Source of the DNA: Treponema sp.
Lineage (GTDB): Bacteria > Spirochaetota > Spirochaetia > Treponematales > Treponemataceae
Direction of reading: 5' to 3'
DNA: 64,000 bases
Assembly (NCBI GenBank): GCA_017934745.1
Contig: JAGBIY010000015.1
Location: forward strand, 1-64,000
Made by a program: the position numbers and the translations under genes. The notes beneath the pieces were generated by a model that saw only the letters and a list, made by a program, of their open reading frames with translations, was not told the origin of the DNA and did not search any database. Shown here piece by piece: positions 1 to 9,863 of this stretch (position 1 is its first letter; each line of letters opens with the position of its first letter).

Positions 1-1
1 T

Positions 2-517
2 GCTCTCGTTGCCGAGATCGACAGAGTTGCTTCACACGCACAGTTCAACGGAATGAACATGCTCACTGGACGCTTCGCTCGCTCTACAGGTGAGAACACT
101 GTTACTGCTTCTATGTGGTTCCACGTTGGTGCCAACATGGATCAGAGAATCCAGGCTTTCATCGGAACAATGACAGCTTCTGCTCTCGGAGTTCGCTCAA
201 TCGGAAACGAGGAGATCCTCTCTCTCGCAGATCCAGATTCAGCTAACCGCGCAATCGGAACTCTCGATGAGGCTTTGAAGAAGATCAACAAGCAGAGAGC
301 TGACCTCGGTGCTTACCAGAACAGACTTGAGAAGACAGTTGCTGGTGTCAACAACGCAGCTGAGAACCTCCAGGCTTCTGAGTCTCGCATCCGCGACACA
401 GACATGGCTAAAGAGGTTGTTGATTCTACAAAGAATCAGGTTCTCACACAGGCTGGACAGGCTATGCTCGCTCAGGCGAACCAGAACAGCCAGGGTGTTC
501 TCTCACTCCTCCGCTAG
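2..517 (+). CDS. flaB: Flagellin FlaB, C-terminal part (5' truncated by window edge)
   Basis: The open frame runs in from the left edge with no start codon, so the N-terminal part lies outside the window. The visible 171 residues are the end of a class-B (core) periplasmic flagellar filament protein. They include the conserved N-proximal segment around [13 protein letters not shown] and the C-terminal D0/D1 helix with [12 protein letters not shown] and [13 protein letters not shown], which closes bacterial flagellins. FlaB subunits polymerise into the core of the periplasmic filament that drives spirochaete motility. The short central region, with no large variable D2/D3 domain, is typical of spirochaete FlaB. 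A strong hairpin terminator follows about 130 nt after the stop. Which FlaB paralogue this is cannot be decided. Confidence 0.95.
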   Translation, partial: ALVAEIDRVASHAQFNGMNMLTGRFARSTGENTVTASMWFHVGANMDQRIQAFIGTMTASALGVRSIGNEEILSLADPDSANRAIGTLDEALKKINKQRADLGAYQNRLEKTVAGVNNAAENLQASESRIRDTDMAKEVVDSTKNQVLTQAGQAMLAQANQNSQGVLSLLR

Positions 518-643
518 TCTTGAAGTCGCATAACGACAGTGGGTTGCGTTGCAATCCGTTGTTGAAAATGAGCTTAAAGCTACGGCTTGGTGCTTGAACC
601 AATAGTTTGGGGAACTGGACCTCGGTTTGGGACTCTAGACTTG

Positions 644-672
644 AAAAAGCACTTCTTCTGAAGTGCTTTTTT
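644..672 (+). terminator. Rho-independent terminator of flaB
   Basis: AAAAAGCACTTC and GAAGTGCTTTTTT form a 12-bp stem with a TTCT loop, running directly into the T tract. It lies 127 nt downstream of the flaB stop codon. Confidence 0.9.
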
Positions 673-850
673 GAATTTAACTTAAAACCAAAACTTAAAA
701 ATAAAATCAACGTTGTTGATTTAGCCTTGTAAAGAAAAGCTCGTCCTGTTTTATGGCGGGCTTTCTTCGTTTTTAAAGATGTCCGCCGTATCTCTCATTT
801 ATTAAGTTTTTTTGTTTGACATGCGTGTTTTTATTGCGCATATGTCGATA

Positions 851-856
851 TATAAT
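851..856 (+). promoter_or_regulatory. -10 box abutting the HD-GYP start codon
   Basis: A perfect TATAAT lies only 6 nt before the ATG at 863, and no Shine-Dalgarno sequence is present. Transcription would begin at or next to the start codon, implying a leaderless mRNA. No good -35 lies at 16-18 nt. Confidence 0.45.
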
Positions 857-862
857 TTAGAT

Positions 863-2590
863 ATGCTGAAAAATATTGATAGAAAAAAGCGGATTGGAGT
901 GTTTTTTGCTTGTCAGATAGTGATGGCGGTGATGTTGACTTTTTTCATCGGCTACACTTTTTTGTCGTTCAACAGGACTGCAAAAGCGGACGCGCTTGCG
1001 ATAGGTGAAAAATCCGTCTATGAAGTAGGAGAGAAACTCAACAATTTTTTGCAGAAGGGATTCGATGTGCTCTGCGTCACAAGCGACACTGTCGACTTCA
1101 TGTTGAAAAACGGAATGCCGACGGAGACGATAAGGGCGTATTTGGCATCGGAAACGGCGAACTATAAAAAAAGCAATGTCGATTCCTTCACGAACATATA
1201 TGGCTGGATAGACGGGGAATTCATCGATGGCGGAGGTATGCTTCCAAAAATCGGCTATGTTCCAAAATCGAGGGAATGGTACATCTCGGCGGTGCGGGCG
1301 AACGGTTCTCCTGCGATAATTTTCCCGTATGTGAATCCCTTGACAGGAGATTTGATAATCAGCATATCAAAAATGCTCTCCGACTACTCAAGCGTCATCT
1401 CGACCGACATCTCTATTTCCGATTTCCAGTCTTTCGTGGGAGAACTGTCAATGGAAGGGGAGGGGTACGGATTCATAATCGACAAGAATTCCCTGGTCGT
1501 GGCGCACACCGACAAGAAGGACATCGGAAAGAATGTCCTCAAGTCCGATTCGTTTTCGGAGGACATGAGGAACCTCGTCGGCAGAGTGATTCTTTCCGAC
1601 AGGCAGAGCCTTGACTCGGAGAGCAAACGCGACTTCGAGCTGGACATAGACGGCAACCGGTGCATGGCATTCTCCATGAACGTCCTCGACGACTGGTATG
1701 TCGTGATGGTCATAAATTCAACGAGCCTTTTCAGGCGGATAAAATTCAACATCGTCTTCAACGTGGTAGGCCTGCTCATCACGATAATGATAATCGCCTA
1801 CTACTGCACCCAGACGTTCCTCGGCAAGCTGAAGCTTGAGACGAAGGTCGACGAGCAGGTGGCGAAGATGAGCAAGATGCAGAACACGATAATCGAGGAA
1901 CTTGCCACCCTCATCGAGAGCCGGGACGCGAACACGGGCGAGCATGTGAAGAACACAAGAGTCTACTCGCTCCTCATAGCGAAGAGGATGTATGTGAAGA
2001 AAATAAAGAGCGGAGAGGTGGACAAGACGTTCATCCGCTACCTCAGGAACGCGGCTCCTCTCCACGATGTAGGAAAGATAACCGTGCCGGATTCCATCCT
2101 CTGCAAACCCGACCGCCTGAGCGATTTCGAATACGAAATAATGAAGAACCACACGCGAATCGGCGGCGCGATAATCAGGAAGATTTTCAGGGATTCGATA
2201 GACAAGGACGCTGTGCAGATGGCTGTCGACGTCGCCCAGTACCACCATGAACGCTATGACGGGAAGGGCTATCCTATAGGCATGAAAGGCGAGGAGATTC
2301 CTCTTTCCGCGAGAATCCTGGCCGTGGCCGACTGTTTCGACGCACTTGTGTCGCAGAGGTGCTACAAGAAGTCCGTTCCTGCGAACATCGCTTTCGAGAT
2401 GATAAGCGCGGAAGCCGGAACCCACTTCGACCCGGAAGTCGTCCAAGTGTTCCTCTCCCTGAAGGAGGAGGTCATTGGCCATTTGCGGAAGATAAAGAAC
2501 GAAGCCGCCCTTGCCGAGGGGACGTGCATCCCGCAGGAAGTCAAGCGCGGCGCGCTTGGCGAAGTCATTTCGATTCAGAATCTCACCTGA
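863..2590 (+). CDS. Membrane-bound HD-GYP domain c-di-GMP phosphodiesterase with extracytoplasmic Cache sensor
   Basis: This 575-residue inner-membrane signalling protein should hydrolyse the second messenger cyclic di-GMP. Transmembrane helix 1 covers residues 11-36. A periplasmic dCache-like sensor covers about 40-290, with the hallmark REWY and FPYVNPLTGDL segments. Transmembrane helix 2 covers 294-316, followed by a short coiled linker and the HD-GYP domain from about 345 to 535. The metal-binding HD pair is at 401-402 and the diagnostic HHERYDGKGYP is at 461-471, so the active site looks intact. The in-frame region upstream of 863 is probably promoter, because TATAAT sits just before this ATG; a TTG at 812 is the alternative but unlikely. 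The 3' end overlaps the convergent AAA+ gene by 8 nt. The ligand of the Cache domain is unknown. Confidence 0.92.
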   Translation: MLKNIDRKKRIGVFFACQIVMAVMLTFFIGYTFLSFNRTAKADALAIGEKSVYEVGEKLNNFLQKGFDVLCVTSDTVDFMLKNGMPTETIRAYLASETANYKKSNVDSFTNIYGWIDGEFIDGGGMLPKIGYVPKSREWYISAVRANGSPAIIFPYVNPLTGDLIISISKMLSDYSSVISTDISISDFQSFVGELSMEGEGYGFIIDKNSLVVAHTDKKDIGKNVLKSDSFSEDMRNLVGRVILSDRQSLDSESKRDFELDIDGNRCMAFSMNVLDDWYVVMVINSTSLFRRIKFNIVFNVVGLLITIMIIAYYCTQTFLGKLKLETKVDEQVAKMSKMQNTIIEELATLIESRDANTGEHVKNTRVYSLLIAKRMYVKKIKSGEVDKTFIRYLRNAAPLHDVGKITVPDSILCKPDRLSDFEYEIMKNHTRIGGAIIRKIFRDSIDKDAVQMAVDVAQYHHERYDGKGYPIGMKGEEIPLSARILAVADCFDALVSQRCYKKSVPANIAFEMISAEAGTHFDPEVVQVFLSLKEEVIGHLRKIKNEAALAEGTCIPQEVKRGALGEVISIQNLT

Positions 2591-4967
2591 AGCCGATTGC
2601 CGTTCCGCCTCCGTTCTTCTTCTCGTCCTGTATCCTGCAAAGTTCGTCTATGATGAATTTCGCGTCCACGTCCTCTTCGTCCATGAACCTTATCCTGCCT
2701 GAGAGCGAGCCGAAATCGCCGGGGGTCACGGAGTTCCTGTCCGTCAGCCTTTCCACAAGCTCGTCCGGGAATTCGTGGGCGGAAAAGTACTTCTTCAAAA
2801 GTTTCCTTGTTCCGTCCTTCGTCAGCGGCTTGAATTCCACGCAGATGTGGAACCTCCTCTGCATTGCGGGATCCATTATGTTTTTCAGGTTCGTCGTGCA
2901 GATGAGCAGCCCGGAGAATTCTTCCATCTGTGTCAGGAATTCGTTCACCCGAGTCCTCTCCCACGAATGCGTGGCAAAGCTTCTGTCGTCGAAGAACGAG
3001 TCGGCCTCGTCGAAAAGCAGAATCTGGTCGTTCTGCTCGGCTTCCTCGAATGCGTCCTTTATCTTCTGCTCTGTTCGTCCCACATACGGATCGAAGATGT
3101 CCGACACCCGCTTGAGGAGAATCTTCTTGCCAATCCGCTGCGATATGTAGCGGGCGAATTCGGTCTTTCCCGTTCCGCTCAGTCCGTAGAAGAGCAGGCG
3201 CACTCCGTTCTCCGCCGACTTGTTCTTCTCGCTGAATCGCTTGGCGTTTTCGAGCATCTTGACTATCTTCTCGGCCGGATAGTTCGTGTTCAGAATCGTC
3301 TCGTCGTATGCCGCCGACACGTTCGCCCTGATTTTCGGCTTTCCGTACAGGAGCATGGAATTCGCGTCGAGCACGTTCTTCACGTCCTCTATTATTTCCT
3401 CTTCGCTTCTTCCGTCGTCGGCCACCTCTATCGCCTTCGCGATGTTCTCGACGGACGAGCCTGTGACGTGGAATTTGCAGCACAAATCGAGGATTTCGTC
3501 GTGCAGTGTCTGGGAAAGCTTCCTCTGCAGTTTTTTGAGTCTAGTGTCGGCGATTGATCTCAGGGTCGCCTCCGGCATCTCGCTGAACCGTATGGAATAG
3601 TTGAACCGCCTCTTCGTCGACTCGTCGAGCTGCTCCGTGTGGTTCACAATCCAGACGACCTTGTTGTTCGCCGTCTCGAAAAGCTTGTTGACGGTTCCTT
3701 TCTTGGATGACGTGCCGGAGCCTCCCAAAATCGAGAGGAACAGGTTCAGCTGCGTCTGGAGAATCGAATCGGCCTCGTCAATTATGATGAGGCCGTCTTC
3801 CTTGTTTATCGAAAGGAGGCAGTTCAGGCGGCATAGCACGTTCTCCCGCCTGTTGAGCTCTGCGTCGTTCTTGAACATGTATGCGTTCAGTCCGCATTCC
3901 TTCGCCAGCGTTCGAGCGAATTCAGTCTTTCCTGAGCCAGGCGCGCCGTAGAGCAGTATGTTCACCTTCTTGCTGTTCTTTAGCAGAGTCTCCGTGATTC
4001 CGATTGAATTTTTCGGCACCGCGTAGCTTGAGATTGGGAATGCGTCGTCGCTCTTCTCTTCCTTGAGGATTTCGGCGAAGAACGCATCCATCTTTCCGCT
4101 TTTTATGCAGTCGATTGTCTCGCTCGTTATCTCGCAGTCGTCTTCTATGAATCCGAACGACTTGAGCTTCTGGTCGGTCCTGAAAATGGTGTTGACTTCC
4201 TGGCTGTCTATTTGGAGCACCTTTCCGCAGAAGTCTATTCCCTTGTCGTAGATTTCCCGGTTGAAAATGTCCTTCACTTCCGAAATCGTTGTTATCCGAT
4301 AGAGGAGGGTGAGGACTTTCGCTTCGTTTTTTGAAAGGCCCACCGCGTCTATGATGAACTGCACGAGAGACACGTTGTCGAGTATCTTTTTCACCTTCCT
4401 TGGAAGATTTTCGAATGACTTTCCTTCGAGGAACGTCTTGGATATTATCTCGGCGAAGGCGCCTTCCGGCTTCTCGGACAGGACGAGCCAACGGTAGAAG
4501 TTGAGGACGTAGTCTTTTTTCGACGAGATGTCCCTGAACAGTTCGTCGTCTACCAAGCTGTCCTCATTGTACTCGTACTTGATTTTCGAGTTTCGGAATA
4601 GCGGACTTCCGCCCCTGTCGCCCGCGCCGCGCTCCTCCATGTCGATTTTGCCGTCGTCTTCCTCGATTCTGCCTTCTTGGTCTTCCGGCTTTTCTATTGG
4701 TGTGAGAAGGCCTCGCGCCTTCATCTCTTCGATTTCCTTGTCCATAACGGACTCGAAATGTTCCAACAGGTTCGCCCTCTTTACAAGCTTGAAGAACGTG
4801 TCTATGTAGTCGCTTGGCAGGTCGCTGTCTTCGTAGTCGATGAAGACACCGTACAGATAATAGGCCAGGGCGTAGCATTCGCTGACCGGCAGTGTCTGTA
4901 TGGTGCTTCTAGAATTCCTTGGTGAACGGAATCGTCTTCTCAATCTTATCCTCTTTTCGCTAATCAT
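2583..4967 (-). CDS. Tandem AAA+ ATPase (two AAA modules, SpoVK/COG0464-like)
   Basis: The 794-residue protein has two AAA+ modules after a helical N-terminal region of about 310 residues. Module 1 has Walker A GAPGSGKT at 341-348, Walker B IIIDEADS near 394-401 and an arginine-rich KRRF box near 452. Module 2 has Walker A GLSGTGKT at 595-602, Walker B LLFDEADS near 650-657 and a QRRF box. Both modules keep lysine, DE and sensor residues, so both should hydrolyse ATP. The substrate is not evident. AAA+ proteins of this kind remodel or unfold partners, and no protease domain is fused. The start has a good AAAGGA site 5 nt upstream. It lies 11 nt downstream of the SPOR-like gene, so the two are probably cotranscribed. 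The acidic stretch near residues 93-125 looks disordered. Confidence 0.85.
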   Translation of the reverse strand: MISEKRIRLRRRFRSPRNSRSTIQTLPVSECYALAYYLYGVFIDYEDSDLPSDYIDTFFKLVKRANLLEHFESVMDKEIEEMKARGLLTPIEKPEDQEGRIEEDDGKIDMEERGAGDRGGSPLFRNSKIKYEYNEDSLVDDELFRDISSKKDYVLNFYRWLVLSEKPEGAFAEIISKTFLEGKSFENLPRKVKKILDNVSLVQFIIDAVGLSKNEAKVLTLLYRITTISEVKDIFNREIYDKGIDFCGKVLQIDSQEVNTIFRTDQKLKSFGFIEDDCEITSETIDCIKSGKMDAFFAEILKEEKSDDAFPISSYAVPKNSIGITETLLKNSKKVNILLYGAPGSGKTEFARTLAKECGLNAYMFKNDAELNRRENVLCRLNCLLSINKEDGLIIIDEADSILQTQLNLFLSILGGSGTSSKKGTVNKLFETANNKVVWIVNHTEQLDESTKRRFNYSIRFSEMPEATLRSIADTRLKKLQRKLSQTLHDEILDLCCKFHVTGSSVENIAKAIEVADDGRSEEEIIEDVKNVLDANSMLLYGKPKIRANVSAAYDETILNTNYPAEKIVKMLENAKRFSEKNKSAENGVRLLFYGLSGTGKTEFARYISQRIGKKILLKRVSDIFDPYVGRTEQKIKDAFEEAEQNDQILLFDEADSFFDDRSFATHSWERTRVNEFLTQMEEFSGLLICTTNLKNIMDPAMQRRFHICVEFKPLTKDGTRKLLKKYFSAHEFPDELVERLTDRNSVTPGDFGSLSGRIRFMDEEDVDAKFIIDELCRIQDEKKNGGGTAIGFR

Positions 4968-4978
4968 TTTCCTTTGCG

Positions 4979-6505
4979 CTAGTCAATGTCGTAAAAAACA
5001 ATCTTGAGCACCGTGTCCTCTTGGTCGAATTCGGCCGTGGCGTTCCAGTGCTCCGCATTCTTGAAACCTTCCTCGCGTATTACCGTTTCTCCTGATTTCT
5101 CCAAATCGAATTTCAAAAACCTCCTGTCGATTTTTGCGTCCTCGTATGGAAGCGAAAGGAGCGACTTCTTCGCGGCGTGGTTTTTGAAGATGCTCTCTTG
5201 CGACGAAATCTGCCCCACGACGAAGCGGTTGAGCCAAGTCTTGCTGAATTCCTCGGCCTGCACGGCTATGAAGACGCTGCCGTCCTCGTTCGTTCCGAAG
5301 AGCTGGTGCTTCTCGGAATCGGCGGAAACCCTCACCATCGTGCATTCGAACTCTTCGTCGTCTATCTTGAATTCAACCTGCAGGTTCTCTCCTGTGGGGT
5401 CTTCAAGACCGTCGAGCACGGAATCGAACATTCCGGCTTCTCCGTTCAGCATCATCACCGTCATCTTCTCCCCGAAGTCCCTGTCCTCGTACTTTCCGAG
5501 AGAGGCCGCGCTGAGCCTCTCGTCCTGCACACTGAACTCGAACGGAAGCTCCACTTGCCCAAGGACGTTCGTGTCCGTGTTCAAGGCGCCGTCCCTGATG
5601 TTCTCAAGGTCGAAGAAGGAAATCCGCTCGATTTTGAAGTTGCCGTTCATCGGAAAAAGTTCGATTAGCTCCTTTACGCTCTCTGTGATTGTAGATGGAA
5701 TTTGCTTTTCGTCAAAAGAAATTTCCTTTCCGTTCAGGGTGTCGACCACGGATTCTTGTATTGTGGACGCGATTTCATATTTCACGGTCTGGACCGGTTT
5801 CTGGACGGTGTCTTTCTTTTCCTCGATTGTCTGGGGGGTGAATTCCTCCAGTTCCTTCACTTCGATTTCGGGAATCTCAAGCGTTATGGACGCGGACGCG
5901 CTTGGAAGCAGGCCTATGACCGATACGCTCTTTTCCACGGCGGGAATCCCCTTGTCCGCCTTGGATTCGAATATCTCTTCCTCTGTCGCTTTCGTCACGG
6001 TCATCGTCTTTTTTGAAGGGATGAATTCCGTTTCCTCCGTTTTCGGCTGTTCTATTGAGGATGAGGATGAGACTGCGGCTGCGGTTGCGGCTTCGCTCTT
6101 GCTGGAGTTTTTCGCGAGCCTGACGGACTTACCTGTTCCGCCTTCGCCCTCGAATTCCTTCCTCGCCTCGGACACGGCAGCGGCCGGCAGCGTCTTTTTC
6201 GTCAAATCCGCGTTGAAAATCCACGAGTCCTTCTTTCCCGTGTCCCTCGAAAATTCCGCTTTCCTCTGCTTCGCCTTCTGGAGAGTGTCGAACGTCTCCG
6301 CCAAAAGAATCCTGTAGTAGAGCCTCTCCTTGACCACTGTAGGCTCTATCGTCGTCGAATATCCCTGCAGCGTCAGCTCCCTGACATATTTGGAAGCGTT
6401 CTCGAATTTTGAAAAAGACGCTATGCAGATGTTGTATTTTTGCGCGAAGAGAAACGACGACACGAGCAGTCCCGCTACAATCGCCGTAAACTTTTTTAAA
6501 GACAT
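4979..6505 (-). CDS. Secreted SPOR-like domain protein of unknown function
   Basis: From the ATG at 6505, which has a consensus GGAGG site, the protein is 508 residues. The open frame continues upstream to 6634, but that start lacks a ribosome site and would bury the signal peptide. Residues 1-21 form a signal peptide ending in FLFAQ. Residues about 23-90 resemble a SPOR repeat (YNICIASFSKFENASKYV... then YYRILLAE), a fold that binds denuded peptidoglycan glycan strands. A long Ser/Thr/Glu-rich low-complexity middle follows, about residues 105-280. The beta-rich C-terminal domain of about 220 residues is not recognised. Export to the periplasm or outer surface is likely. It is followed 11 nt later by the tandem AAA+ ATPase gene. 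Confidence 0.7.
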   Translation of the reverse strand: MSLKKFTAIVAGLLVSSFLFAQKYNICIASFSKFENASKYVRELTLQGYSTTIEPTVVKERLYYRILLAETFDTLQKAKQRKAEFSRDTGKKDSWIFNADLTKKTLPAAAVSEARKEFEGEGGTGKSVRLAKNSSKSEAATAAAVSSSSSIEQPKTEETEFIPSKKTMTVTKATEEEIFESKADKGIPAVEKSVSVIGLLPSASASITLEIPEIEVKELEEFTPQTIEEKKDTVQKPVQTVKYEIASTIQESVVDTLNGKEISFDEKQIPSTITESVKELIELFPMNGNFKIERISFFDLENIRDGALNTDTNVLGQVELPFEFSVQDERLSAASLGKYEDRDFGEKMTVMMLNGEAGMFDSVLDGLEDPTGENLQVEFKIDDEEFECTMVRVSADSEKHQLFGTNEDGSVFIAVQAEEFSKTWLNRFVVGQISSQESIFKNHAAKKSLLSLPYEDAKIDRRFLKFDLEKSGETVIREEGFKNAEHWNATAEFDQEDTVLKIVFYDID

Positions 6506-6693
6506 TTTCTTATCCTCCGTGTAGAAAAAACTTTTTTGATTTGTCGCCTCGTCTATGATAAATATCGGAGGATTCTTGAAAAACGCCTTCCATTCTACCA
6601 CGCTTTTAGTCTGTATCGCTGTTTTTTTTAACACGATTTAAATAAAAGTCGGGGAACGCCATGCCGCTCCATCGAAACAAAGAGCGTGAATTT

Positions 6694-6702
6694 TGATAAG
6701 AT
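6694..6702 (+). promoter_or_regulatory. Extended -10 promoter of kduI
   Basis: TG-A-TAAGAT is an extended -10 element placing the transcription start near 6709, about 27 nt before the kduI ATG. An AGGAGA ribosome site lies between. No clear -35 is visible. Confidence 0.4.
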
Positions 6703-6735
6703 TTAGGAAAATCTTTTTTTTAGGAGAACAGTCAA

Positions 6736-7578
6736 ATGGACATTCGCTATTCGACAGGAAAAATCCCGTTCCGCACGATGACTACGGACGAGTTGAGGGA
6801 CGAGTTCCTCATCAAGAACATTTTCATAAAGAACGACGTTTCTGCGGTCTACAGCCACATCGACAGAATCGTGACATTGGGGGCCATGCCGGTCGACCAG
6901 AAGGTGAAGCTCGACAAGAACATCGACGCGATGAAGGATTTCGGTGTCGACTATTTCCTCCAGAGGCGCGAGCTTGGAATGATAAACATCGGAGGCGACG
7001 GAGTAGTCGTGGCCGACGGCGTGACGTACGAGGTGAAGCACTACGACGCGCTCTACCTCGGTGCTGGAACGAAGGAAGTCACGCTTGAGTCCAAGGATTC
7101 GTCCAAGCCAGCCAAGTTCTACATGAACTCGACTCCCGCCCACTGCACTTATCCGTCGAGAATCATCACATACGAGCAGGCGAACCATGTCCACATGGGA
7201 ACGAAAGAGGAAATCAACGACCGCACGATAAACCAGTACATCCACCCGGACATCCTTGAGACTTGCCAGCTCTCAATGGGAATGACCCACTTGGAGACAG
7301 GTTCCGCATGGAACACGATGCCTGCGCACACGCACGAGAGGCGCATGGAGGTCTACTTCTACTTCGACTTCCCGGAGGACGACGTGGTGTTCCACATCAT
7401 GGGCGAGCCGCAGGAGACGCGCCACCTCATCATGCACAACGAGGAGGCCGTAATCAACCCGTCTTGGTCAATCCACTCAGGATTCGGAACGAGAAACTAC
7501 ACGTTCATCTGGAGCATGGGCGGAGAGAACCGCACATACACAGACCAGGACTGGATTGAGAAGAAGGATTTGCGCTAG
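6736..7578 (+). CDS. kduI: 4-deoxy-L-threo-5-hexosulose-uronate ketol-isomerase
   Basis: This is a cytoplasmic cupin-fold enzyme of pectin and glycosaminoglycan breakdown. It converts 5-keto-4-deoxyuronate to 2,5-diketo-3-deoxygluconate, which KduD then reduces. The 280-residue length matches the family. The predicted metal ligands are all present: H198 and H200 in MPAHTHERRMEVY, E205 in the same motif, and H247 in PSWSIHSGFGT, each offset by two from the E. coli protein. It has an AGGAGA ribosome site and its own extended -10 promoter. It stands alone here: neither kduD nor a polysaccharide lyase is adjacent, and neighbours on both sides are on the minus strand. Its partners must be elsewhere. 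Confidence 0.97.
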   Translation: MDIRYSTGKIPFRTMTTDELRDEFLIKNIFIKNDVSAVYSHIDRIVTLGAMPVDQKVKLDKNIDAMKDFGVDYFLQRRELGMINIGGDGVVVADGVTYEVKHYDALYLGAGTKEVTLESKDSSKPAKFYMNSTPAHCTYPSRIITYEQANHVHMGTKEEINDRTINQYIHPDILETCQLSMGMTHLETGSAWNTMPAHTHERRMEVYFYFDFPEDDVVFHIMGEPQETRHLIMHNEEAVINPSWSIHSGFGTRNYTFIWSMGGENRTYTDQDWIEKKDLR

Positions 7579-7634
7579 TCGGCAGCCTTCTTGTCGTTGC
7601 GGTTTTCGGCCGCGGAACGGCTCGCGTTTCCCTG

Positions 7635-9746
7635 TTACACAGTGAACAGGTCGATTTGCGAGCCGATTTTGTCTATGGCGGTCTTGACTTCGCCCGTGAT
7701 TTCTTTGAGCGACGCTCCCGTTTCGTTTATCTTGTTCGCGCCGTTCGCCATTTCGTCCATGCTCACGTTCATGCTGCCTGTCGAGTCGTGCAGGCTCTTC
7801 ATCTCGCGCACGATGGCCTCGCTTTGCCGCGACATCTCCTTTGACGAATTCTTCACTTCGTCGGTGCTGTCGTTCATGTTGCGGAGCGCGTCCGTAATCT
7901 GCTGTGAACCGGCGTTCTGCTCTTCCATTGCTGACTTGATTTGAATCATGAGCTGGTCGGTTTCCTTTATCTTGGAAGAGACTGCGGCTAGTGCCTGGCT
8001 TGATTCGTTCGAGCTTGTGACGACTTCCGCAATCGCGTTCCTGATGTTCGAGAGCTGGTCTCCGATTGTCCTGGACTGCGTGCTCGACGTCTCCGAAAGC
8101 TTCCTGATTTCGTCCGCGACCACGGCGAATCCCTTTCCCGCCTCTCCTGCGTGGGCGGCTTCGATTGCCGCATTCATCGCGAGGAGGTTCGTCTGCTCTG
8201 CGATGCTCGATATTGCCGTGTTCGCGTCCTGGAGCATCTGCGACTGGCTTTCTATCTGGAGAATCCTCTCGTTCACGTCCTGCTGCTTCTGGAATCCCGT
8301 CTCGGCGTTCTTCTGCAGGCTGTCGAACGAGTCCGACATCTTGTCCACGGACTTGTTCACCGACATTATGTTTCCGATCATCTGCTCCACCGCCGCGCTG
8401 GCCTGCGTGACGCCCGCGCTCTGGCTCTCTATCATCGTGTCGAGGTTCGAGATTGAAGACGAGATTTTCCCGACTTCGGAATTCGCGCTGTCGACGCTTC
8501 CGGTCTGGTTCTTTATCTGGTTGTGCATGCTCTCTATGTTCGCGATGATTTCCGTTATCGCGCTGGCCGTGTCGTCCGTGCTCTCCGAAAGATACTGGCC
8601 GCTCGCCGAGAGCGTGTTCTTCGATTCCTTCACGGACTTCACAATCTCATGCAGTTTGTCCATGAACAAGTCGAAATAGATGATGAGGTCTCCGATTTCG
8701 TCCCTGACGAGAAGGTCGCATCTCTTGGTGAGGTCGGCTTCGCCTGTCGAGAGGTTCTTGAGGAAGTCCGACACCGCCTTGATTCTCTTCAAAATCCAAT
8801 GGACGAACCGCCAGCCCACAATCGTGAGCACCGCTATTATCAGTATGCTCAAGGGGATGACGTATTTGAGAGAGTCGTTCGTTATGTTAGAAAGCATGTC
8901 CAGGTCCTTCGCGATGAAAATCATTCCCGTGACATTGCCCTGGCTGTCCTTCAACGGCGTGTACACCGAATAGAATCTCCTGCCCACCAGTTCGACTTCC
9001 CCGTGGAACTGCGTTCCGTTCGTGAGAACCGTCTTCTCGATGTCCGGGTTGTTCGCCTTCGTTCCTATCATGTTGGCTCCGAGCGTCGTCTGCACCCTCT
9101 CGTCCCCGATGAAGAGCGTGCATTCGACTCCGTGTCCGTTCTTCATGAGCGTTATGAAGTCTTCCGTGGTCAAATCGTACACTGAAATGACCGCGCCCAC
9201 CACTTCGTCGTCGTGTTTCACCGGAGCCGTGTATATCATCGCGAGCTTCGACGAGGAAATCGGCTCGTAGCATGTCGCCGGCTCTCCGTTGAGCGACTGC
9301 TTCACCGCGGCTATGTTCGAATAGTTCTCGCCGTCCTTTAGGAACGAGCCGTCTCCCGCTACGACACTTCCGCTTTTGTCGAGAAAGGCCATTCCCTCGT
9401 AGTCCAGATTCTCTCCGTAAATGTCCATGAGGTTCTTGAGCTTTTCGCTGTCGCCGTAGTAGAGCGATTCCTTCGCGTCCGCGTTCTCCGCCGCCAAAAT
9501 TGAATAGCCCATCAATGTCACTTTCCAGTCCGTCAAAACCCGGAGCGCGCCGTCCGATGATTGCTTCAGCCCCTCTTCCGTGTCGGAAACCAAGTGGCTC
9601 TCGAACACCTCAAGCGTTATCGCGACAATTCCCACCGTCGCCAGCGTCACCGCGCATCCGATTATCGCAAGAAACTTCGTTATTATCGACATGTTCCTTT
9701 TCGCCTTGGTGTCGAACCTGTCCAAGGCCTTTTTATCATTCCCCAA
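7635..9746 (-). CDS. Transmembrane methyl-accepting chemotaxis protein
   Basis: This 703-residue chemoreceptor has transmembrane helix 1 at about 21-45 and a periplasmic double-Cache-like ligand domain at about 50-290, with segments such as [19 protein letters not shown] and [10 protein letters not shown]. Transmembrane helix 2 covers about 294-316 and is followed by HAMP to about 370. The long cytoplasmic coiled coil has the conserved CheA/CheW-binding tip at 516-540 ([19 protein letters not shown]). Ligand binding outside would modulate CheA and thus flagellar reversal. The start is a TTG with a strong GAGGAGG site six bases upstream; the next in-frame ATG is at residue 19. The ligand is unknown. 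The gene lies downstream of the M30 peptidase gene on the same strand, 117 nt away. Confidence 0.95.
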   Translation of the reverse strand: MGNDKKALDRFDTKAKRNMSIITKFLAIIGCAVTLATVGIVAITLEVFESHLVSDTEEGLKQSSDGALRVLTDWKVTLMGYSILAAENADAKESLYYGDSEKLKNLMDIYGENLDYEGMAFLDKSGSVVAGDGSFLKDGENYSNIAAVKQSLNGEPATCYEPISSSKLAMIYTAPVKHDDEVVGAVISVYDLTTEDFITLMKNGHGVECTLFIGDERVQTTLGANMIGTKANNPDIEKTVLTNGTQFHGEVELVGRRFYSVYTPLKDSQGNVTGMIFIAKDLDMLSNITNDSLKYVIPLSILIIAVLTIVGWRFVHWILKRIKAVSDFLKNLSTGEADLTKRCDLLVRDEIGDLIIYFDLFMDKLHEIVKSVKESKNTLSASGQYLSESTDDTASAITEIIANIESMHNQIKNQTGSVDSANSEVGKISSSISNLDTMIESQSAGVTQASAAVEQMIGNIMSVNKSVDKMSDSFDSLQKNAETGFQKQQDVNERILQIESQSQMLQDANTAISSIAEQTNLLAMNAAIEAAHAGEAGKGFAVVADEIRKLSETSSTQSRTIGDQLSNIRNAIAEVVTSSNESSQALAAVSSKIKETDQLMIQIKSAMEEQNAGSQQITDALRNMNDSTDEVKNSSKEMSRQSEAIVREMKSLHDSTGSMNVSMDEMANGANKINETGASLKEITGEVKTAIDKIGSQIDLFTV

Positions 9747-9863
9747 CTTGGGCCTCCTCTAAAAAAAATAATATAACTTTAACATGGTGATGTCGGAAAA
9801 AGCAAAGAATTTTAGTTTGCCGAGGAAATTGGTGATTGTTGTGTTGTATAGAACAGTCCTGTC

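Larger units (their letters stand above)
518..862. other. 345-nt gap between flaB and the HD-GYP gene
   Basis: No convincing gene is present. The gap holds the flaB 3' untranslated region, with a GC-rich stem near 541-558 and the flaB terminator at 644-672. It also has a perfect 8-bp inverted repeat at 704-722 (AAATCAAC, 3-nt loop) and a second terminator-like stem around 735-766 (AAAGCTCG with CGGGCTTT, one G-U pair, then TTCTT). A TTGACA at 816-821 and TATAAT at 851-856 are 29 nt apart, too far to be one promoter. Confidence 0.6.

Noticed and set aside
816..856. TTGACA and TATAAT as one promoter
   Set aside because: The spacing is 29 nt, outside the 15-19 nt range.
812..862. N-terminal extension of the HD-GYP protein from a TTG at 812
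   Set aside because: The extension overlaps TTGACA and TATAAT elements, and the ATG at 863 leads directly into the expected positive-inside start of helix 1.
5004..6317. 437-codon plus-strand frame opposite the SPOR-like gene
   Set aside because: Ser/Phe-rich translation of the reverse complement of a real gene that has a signal peptide and GGAGG site; no start signal.
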